NCBI GenBank assembly: GCA_021014945.1 | Contig: MU266573.1 | Span: 1 to 40,594, forward strand | Direction: 5' to 3' | Length of the DNA stretch: 40,594 bases | DNA from: Leucogyrophana mollusca | Taxonomy: Eukaryota > Basidiomycota > Agaricomycetes > Boletales | Shown here: piece by piece, positions 34,878 to 40,594 of the stretch | Numbering within the stretch: position 1 is the stretch's first letter | Layout: the number at the start of each line of letters is the position of its first letter | Position numbers and translations under genes: made by a program | Notes under the pieces: model-generated | Told to the model about the DNA's origin: nothing | Database searches by the model: none | The model's input: only the letters and a program-made list of their open reading frames with translations

Positions 34878-35394
34878 CTAGGGACCATTGTAACAAACAT
34901 TGACCGAGCTTGCTTTGTACAAAGCTGGCGACACATTGTCCACCTTGAACTTGTTCTTATTCGTGCCTTTACCCACCGGCCCTACAGCATGATAAGCTCG
35001 CGTGAGTCCAGTCTGAACAGCCCAAAAATCAACGCCAAAAACACTCACCCAACCGCCCTCCCTCACAGTTCGCGTCCTTGAAAAACGCGTATGTCCAATC
35101 TTCCCCATCGCCATTGATAATGTGCATACTCCATGAACGGAGATGGTCATTGAGTGTGTCGTCAAACGTCTGGCAATTGCATCTATCATGACCGCCTCCC
35201 CCCTCGAAGGTGTGCGTGAAGTCTTGGTAGTCCCCTGTTTGGTCCGGGCCTACGTGAGCTCTAAGTTTGTAGGGGTAGTGGCTGTGGGTCCACGCCGGGT
35301 GGGGAGTGACGATGTCACGGGCGACGGTGATGTGGGGAAGGGAAATGGCGAGAAGGGCGGCGGCAGCAGCAGCTTGCTTGAGCTTGAAGAACAT
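34878..35394 (-). CDS. small secreted protein, four cysteines
   Basis: I do not recognise the family. Two exons in transcript order (35394-35049 and 34981-34878) close a 149-residue frame. A clear signal peptide opens the protein: MFFKLKQ, a run of alanines and LLAISLPHITVA, with cleavage expected near residue 26. The mature part holds the four cysteines (DRCNCQTF, DANCEG, NVCYNG), which could make two disulfides, and aromatic segments AWTHSHYPYKLRAH, HLRSWSMHII and DWTYAFFKD. The C-terminal exon is lysine- and asparagine-rich (GKGTNKNKFKVD). Small secreted cysteine-bearing proteins are common among fungal effector-like or wall-associated proteins, but no enzyme motif is seen. The ATG chosen is the first that gives the signal peptide. 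Confidence 0.76.
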
Positions 35395-36018
35395 CTTCGT
35401 GATGAGTCGCTAGGGTGAACGAGCCAACGAAAAGTAAAACAAGGGATTTGGTAGACAGTCACAGTACTTGTCGTTCACTGAGGTGTGGTGGGGTTTGGTG
35501 ACGGGTAGCCAGTGTTTTTATACTGAATTATACATAACTCAGCCGAAAACATCACTGCATGGTTATTGGACGAGACATGAGGTGCGCCGTCAAGGGACCA
35601 TTATAGCAGATGTAGCGCTGATTTCCCGCATGGCCTGCCTTGTGGAAGTGTCATAGCGCGTATCTAGGTCCTGGTAGGGCCCCGCAGCCGGTAGGAGGAA
35701 AATGCGCTACTCTTGCGGTGTAGTCCGGACAATATAGTGCCGGATAGGAGACGGAGCGCCCTAGCCGACTTTGAGGAGAGTATTTACCACATCGCAGGTG
35801 CATTACCCCCGCCATGTCCTCTCAGCACAGAATCCAGATACCCATCGCATCGTCCCACAGGTTACAGGTACTCAACTCGACTCTGTGACTAGGCATGCGT
35901 TCGAGCGCTAGCACCACAAGATCATAAGGTGGCGAGGTACTTACTGACATTCCACTCGTGTGCTGCAGGAGGGCCAGGCAGCGATGGGACAGTACTCTGT
36001 CCCCATCCTTGTGTGCGA
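35395..36018. other. intergenic, no gene seen
   Basis: Promoter side of the secreted-protein gene, then sequence without coding signal up to the start of the MYND-gene duplicate. Confidence 0.45.
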
Positions 36019-36717
36019 GTTCAGAGGTCAGCTTTATTGATCGCGTCGTAGACTTTTAAGACCACCTGACCGAGCATATTTCTAGGCGCAGCAGCAGCAC
36101 TTGCCGTTCCAAAGGTCTAGATGTCCTATATTGGTTTCAGGTCGCAAAGTTCTATGTATGCCATACATCATGTGGCCTCCCCCAAGATCCAGATGGCAGA
36201 TAGACAGTCGTCCCCTCTTCCATGAGTCCGCCTCTATTCCGTCTCTCAGGAGCGTCACCCCTGCAATCGGCACCGCGCCATCGACGAAAACTATGCCACC
36301 AGTCGACACCATGCCAGCGATTGTCACGATGGCATCGATGGCCCCGACTGACAGTGCACCACCAACCGCGCCACCAATCAACATTACCACACCAATCAAC
36401 ATTACCACACCAATCAACATTACCACACCAATCAACGTCGCCCCCAACTCCACAGCGCCCCCGGATGCAAATGCAGGGCGCGCCATCCTAGCTCACACGC
36501 CCAACATCACGCCCATCGCTTAAGATCGCGTCCAATGGAACAGAGACCGGGAGATATCTCTCAAGTCCCCGCCCCTCGAGAAATCCAGCATCGTCTCGAG
36601 CGTATGCGGCATCTAGCGTTCAACGACGAGGAAGAGCTGCAGGTGCTTCTCCGAGCGCTGCGCCCTACCGTCGTCCGGAGTCGGGAAGGTGTCCGTGGGG
36701 CCTTGACCAGCTTGTTT
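36019..36717 (+). pseudogene. broken inverted copy of the N-terminal half of the MYND gene
   Basis: This stretch matches the minus strand of about 26.82-26.19 kb. Shared elements in order: the possible 5' exon (already with two stops), the intron, RWQIDSRPL, the Thr/Pro-rich segment, AHTPNITPIA and SLKSPPLEKSSI, then ELQVLLRALRPTVV and GALTSLF, after which homology ends. Damage is plain. The intron acceptor tgtag has become tgtgg. The Glu codon after NITPIA is TAA (36521-36523). One T is lost near 36595 in the segment matching accgtcttcgagcg, shifting the frame. The zinc finger and everything after it are absent. An 18-base unit is repeated inside the low-complexity part. It is a dead partial duplicate. 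Confidence 0.86.
36373..36444 (+). repeat. 18-base tandem repeat
   Basis: Three perfect units of accaatcaacattaccac followed by a degraded fourth. In the ancestral frame each reads as a six-residue INITTP-type unit. The intact parent gene has no such repeat, so it expanded after duplication. Confidence 0.85.
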
Positions 36718-37016
36718 GTCACCTTCATTAGGCTCGGCGGGGATCCGCAAGTGCTAGCTGTGCACGCGCCTGCGCTATACGCTTCCTTCGGGTCATCGTC
36801 CCAAATTGATGGCAGATTTGTGCTGTGGGTAATTGCGCAGACATCCCCGCGTCGCGCAGGGTGTGCCCAGAGTATCAGTGTTTGGGGTGTGTGGTTGGTG
36901 ATATTTAGCTCGTGCATGCCCAATGCCCGCCCCAGTGTGGCGGACCAAGATACCAATGAATAAAATACAAAACAATACAGATACAGTTCGTCATGTCATG
37001 TACAACAATCCAACCG

Positions 37017-37542
37017 TTATTCAATTATCAAAAGGGTCTTCCCAACGCCATTGGATTCAGCTTCCTTCACTAAGTTGAGCGTGACATCAACCGCCTCACG
37101 GGCCTTGGATCTAGCCTCGTCCAAATCCGTTATTCTTCTCGACATAATATCAGCCATCTTGTTGAAGTGTGCCCTCTTCTCTTCAAGCGAGGTGCGTTCC
37201 TTGTCAAGAGCTTCGACCAGAATGCAAGAGGCAGCATGCGACTCCTGCGCGAAACGAGGAGTGACTTCAAAGTCCATGTCAAGGTTACTAAGCTGTTGGC
37301 GAGCTTAGTGTATGAGTGATCTATACAGCTGCTTTAATTACCAGTAGTTTAGCAAACGACTCCGGCATTTTATGGTCGCCTATAACGTAGCGGGCATACG
37401 TAGCAGAGCTGCCAATCGTGACTGGTTTACTTTCTGCATGTGACCTGTGCTCGACTACACCTGCTTCTCCACGATTGACGTGGGCCGGTGACTCGCAACC
37501 AGGCCTGTGAGGTGGGGGGGTGGACGATGATTGGGAGATCAT
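37017..37542 (-). CDS. small coiled-coil protein, function unknown
   Basis: Two exons in transcript order (37542-37342 and 37292-37017) close a 158-residue frame with a phase-0 intron. The second exon is strongly protein-like: LVEALDKERTSLEEKRAHF and MSRRITDLDEARSKAREAV show heptad spacing of a coiled coil of about 60 residues, ending near VTLNLVKEAE. The first exon is Ser/Pro/His-rich and less convincing; it contains PESFAKLL just before the splice. No known family is recognised. Translation could begin further upstream through another exon, since 37633-37543 is also open in a neighbouring frame. Confidence 0.6.
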
Positions 37543-38439
37543 TGAGGGGTGTAAAATAATTCAGGAAAGGGCGGCAAAAAGGGCTTTGTTCAGAACTTTT
37601 GAACTTCCAGGGGGATGTGGTAGTGGTATTCACCGCAGATGGTGTGGGAACGGGGGACCAGACTTGTTAGTTATACGAGTTAAGGCGGAGCCTCGTTGAG
37701 TTAACAATTATGTAATACGATAGCGTTTGGTGTGGGGAATTTCTGTGAGCCAGGGGAGGATGCGTCAGTGAGGATGTTTGGGGGACGCGTCGGTGGGATT
37801 GTGGGGGGAAACAGAGACCATCAACAGGTGCGGCCAGCGTTGCCCAACAATAAAACGGGAAGAAAACACAAAAGACGAATGAAAAGGAGTAATACTCACC
37901 CAACAACTATTGAGAGGACAGCGATGGGTGATCATAAGTAAACTCCAGTTCCGTTCCCCTACCATTGAATCACTGAACGCCCTGATTACGACCGTCATCA
38001 GAGTGCGGAATGTGCGCCCCCACAAGGTGCTTTGCATGTAGCGTCTTGTTAGTCTGGTTTTCAGCACACAACGTCTGACGCAACTGGCAAGTGGCCACAG
38101 GCCCAGTCGAATGGGCCAGAAGTACCAGGGCGATAGGACCTTAAGTCACCATGCAAGCGCCAGTAGTGGTGGCACGCATATGATTGTAAGTCAACTCGTA
38201 TTAGACCTACTCACGTGCGGGTGTGACTTTGGAGATTTGCATCACGTCTCTCGACTGCTTCCCCAAAGGAGAAGCGCGAGAACTCGTGAACAGCAACAAC
38301 AGGGCAAGTAGCGGCGGTCCACGGGCTAGAAGCTGGAGAGACAGGTGAAGATTGTAGATCGCAGGCAGGACATGCGATAGAATTCGACGGAACAACCAGG
38401 AATATTGCGGGTCCCACAGCCATACCGAGAGCCGAGCCC
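37543..38439. other. intergenic, no supportable gene
   Basis: Several open frames of 60-100 codons exist on both strands but none shows motifs or joins across introns convincingly. Near 38200-38290 (minus) lies a block (gaagcagtcgagag) shared with about 29940. Confidence 0.4.
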
Positions 38440-39185
38440 ACTAGTGTTTGTCATCACCTCCTCATTCTCGCTCATGACGGTGACGACGATAGCAGGAGAC
38501 GAAGGGAACCCCTTACGGTATCTGATGAACCGAAGGAAACCGAACTGCAGTCAAGTCGAAGGGCGACTTTGTGTGTCTCCTTGTCCTTGCCGAGGCGCTC
38601 TCTGACGCATGAGCGACGAATAGCACCTGAGTTGATGTCACGGACATGCGCACTGGAGGTCAGAGGCGTGGCGCAGTGGAGGAGTGCGATGCGGCGGTTT
38701 GGGGTGCACGAGTTTGCTCTGCGGCGTGGCGAGACGTTAAAACGGCTCAGTAGAGCAGGATGTGCTCGCTGATGGAGGGTTCGTGGAGGAGAGGGAGGCG
38801 ATTTCGTGCGGAGCCCACGCGGAGAGGGCGGACGCGGGACCTTGCATTGGAATGTTCGAGTCCTCGTTGAGTGGATCACCAGGTGCGGGGGAGTTGGAGT
38901 GTGGAGAGACAACGAGCTGGTAGATTGCAGCCGACACATAGTCAAGAGCTCGTTTTCCGTGGGAGCGAGGGCGATGGCGAGTCTGCGTCGACTGTAATGA
39001 CGTCGACGACGCGCGATGGATGGCCAATGAAGCTGATGTAATCGGTGACGACGGTGGGGCGGGGAACCCTCGGACACCGACAAGGGCCTGAAGGAAGTGT
39101 TTTCAAACTCCGACTGGACGCGTCGCTCAGCGTAGCCCACATTCGATGCAAGCCTCCGCCGGACAGTGAGCACCAGTGAGCGCGG
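38440..39185 (-). repeat. diverged inverted repeat, right copy
   Basis: Partner of 34.18-34.69 kb on the opposite strand, with about 240 bases more in the middle. On the minus strand one frame passes through LQFGFLRFIRYRKGFPSSPA and on into VMSENEEVMTNTSGLG, and another segment reads RPTVVTDYISFIGHPSRV. Both look like former protein, but stops and frame changes separate them. A related short piece (tgatgtaatcg..cgacaagggcct) recurs near 39635. Confidence 0.6.
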
Positions 39186-40594
39186 GAATTAGCGAAGGAG
39201 CCGCATCACAATGGAACACCCAAACGGGACAGCCAAGTTGTGGAGCCACTAGTGCAAATAACGCGTCAAGATCGTTGATTCGTTACTCCAGCCTGAGGCC
39301 GTGGAGAGGCACAAGCGAAGATCGGGAAAACCCACTCCCGCACCCAAACAGCCTTGTCTTTTAGTGAATATCTTACTCGCTACCAACCCTTCCCGTCAAA
39401 GCCTCGACATCATTCCACAACAGGACCCTTGTCCTGCCGATGCCTCCGATCCTAGCAGATCAGCGGAGCCGCGTCTTCAAGAGCAGCGACAGTATCTCGC
39501 CCCGCACCACAACACAGGGCTCCGTCCCGTCCCGCCTTCCCGGCCCACCTTGCGAGTAGAGTAACTCCTCCCGTTCCATGTATCATCGTGTGACTGGTTT
39601 CGCCTCCTGTCTCGGGCCTGTGCGTTGGGAAATTGATGTAATCGCCGACAAGGGCCTCACGCGAACGCATCGGGGAGCCGTGCGTCCACCTTGGCTCTTC
39701 TTGTTCCTTTACCTTAGCAATCCTGATCATGCGCAGTGCGGTGCAGCTGGGGAGGCGTGTCTCGCGTGCTGCGCGGAGCGTTTCGTGGGGTGCATAGCGA
39801 GGTGTTTCATCAGATATGCATATATTGAGATCGGTGGGTGCGGAGTCCTTGCCTTTGGGAGTGTGCAGGGGTTGAGAGAGGCGAAGCGTTGTACAGGAAA
39901 CCACACGTCTCGGCGCGAGATCTATGGAACATGTTAAACGATCGCGGCAAGTATATTTCCTCAATCGCGCCCCCAGTTAACATAGCCCATCCCACAACAG
40001 GGACCGACGCACTCGTCAACGACTCACTCGACAACATGAGTAAGTCTCTTTCTTCACACGAACCGACATCCGTCTGACGAAACCATCGCCCACAGCGCTG
40101 ACTTGGGGTGCGTACGCCGTTGCTCTCCTGTCCTCATTGTTCGCATATATGTATGACGCTCCGATTGTAACATTAATATTTTGCGCCACACACCCTAGGT
40201 ACACACGCAACACACCTGGGGTTTGCGCAACACAGGCTCAGTGCACCTCAGGCATCACTTCTCGGTAGCAATAACCAGTCTAAAAGATCTGGTTCTTATG
40301 TTGTGGGAAACCGGTCTTTGAGACCAACCTCGGCACCCTTCCTCCGGTGCCTGGATCCACATTCCTCTCCCAATCCGCCACCGCTCATCCAGCGCTCCTC
40401 CCGTACGATGGCTGGGAGGCTCACCGACACTGGTGAGCCTCCTTATCAGCCGTATCACATCCGCCGCCAGACTGCTGAACACTCTTCCCACGCCCTCGCT
40501 CACTTTTTCTTCGTCGATCCCACACGATGCCTATGGGCTCACTGTCCAAAGCGCGCTCAGCACAACTCGCGACTACGGGGTTCGGTACACATTT
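39186..40594. other. right end; possible membrane-protein exons, otherwise no gene seen
   Basis: On the plus strand, an exon ending at 40039 (NDSLDNM) can be spliced to 40096-40150, giving TLTWGAYAVALLSSLFAYM, a good transmembrane helix. This resembles the opening of multi-helix membrane proteins common in Agaricomycetes, but I could not extend it: the sequence after the next donor-like gtatga gives no further helix. It may be a relic, or a gene continuing beyond reach of hand splicing. No other supported feature reaches the window end. Confidence 0.3.

Noticed and set aside
30337..35394. Secondary-metabolite gene cluster around the P450
   Set aside because: Only one oxidase is present; no terpene synthase, polyketide synthase, peptide synthetase or pathway regulator lies nearby in the window.
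38472..39173. 233-codon minus-strand frame rich in Arg, Ser and Pro
   Set aside because: It runs in a different frame from the conserved strings of the inverted repeat, and its composition is typical of a shadow frame.
1..40594. CRISPR arrays, rRNA genes, complete transposons or telomere repeats
   Set aside because: None was seen: no regularly spaced direct repeats, rRNA signatures, transposase or reverse-transcriptase motifs, or terminal repeat arrays.

Overview
The window reads as nuclear DNA of a basidiomycete fungus, most likely an Agaricomycete. Genes are dense and intron-rich. Introns are about 45-70 bases with GT..AG ends and are removable by hand to give intact proteins. Ferrochelatase, Rrp12, bleomycin hydrolase, UNC93-like, MYND and P450 genes all have fungal character. 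Exon boundaries below were worked out by eye and checked by whether reading frame and total length close.

The left and centre (about 1.7-24.9 kb) are mostly housekeeping. They hold a bleomycin hydrolase (+), a mitochondrial ferrochelatase (+), two tandem UNC93-like transporters (-) with a small unknown gene upstream (-), and a 4 kb stretch with no gene I can support (11.75-15.99 kb). Then come RRP12 (-) and a glycerol-3-phosphate/DHAP acyltransferase (+) back to back over a 239-base shared promoter, a four-helix membrane protein (-), and a tRNA-His(GTG) with an 11-base intron. Several genes contain exons of 8-17 bases that automatic gene callers often lose.

From about 24.9 kb to the right end the window changes character. 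It carries a MYND zinc-finger gene (-), a seven-bladed WD40 gene with a long modular tail (-), a 13-exon cytochrome P450 (+), a small secreted protein (-) and a short coiled-coil gene (-). Between them lie broken or partial duplicates: the WD40 tail exons without the propeller (33.25-33.96 kb), the inverted N-terminal part of the MYND gene with stops and a frameshift (36.02-36.72 kb), and a diverged inverted repeat pair (34.2-34.7 and 38.4-39.2 kb). Here segments of the two resident genes have been copied and rearranged.

I found no convincing new multi-gene system. The most unusual items are the orphan WD40-tail copy, which keeps its exon lengths, frames and splice sites, and the conserved microexons in the two UNC93 paralogues.
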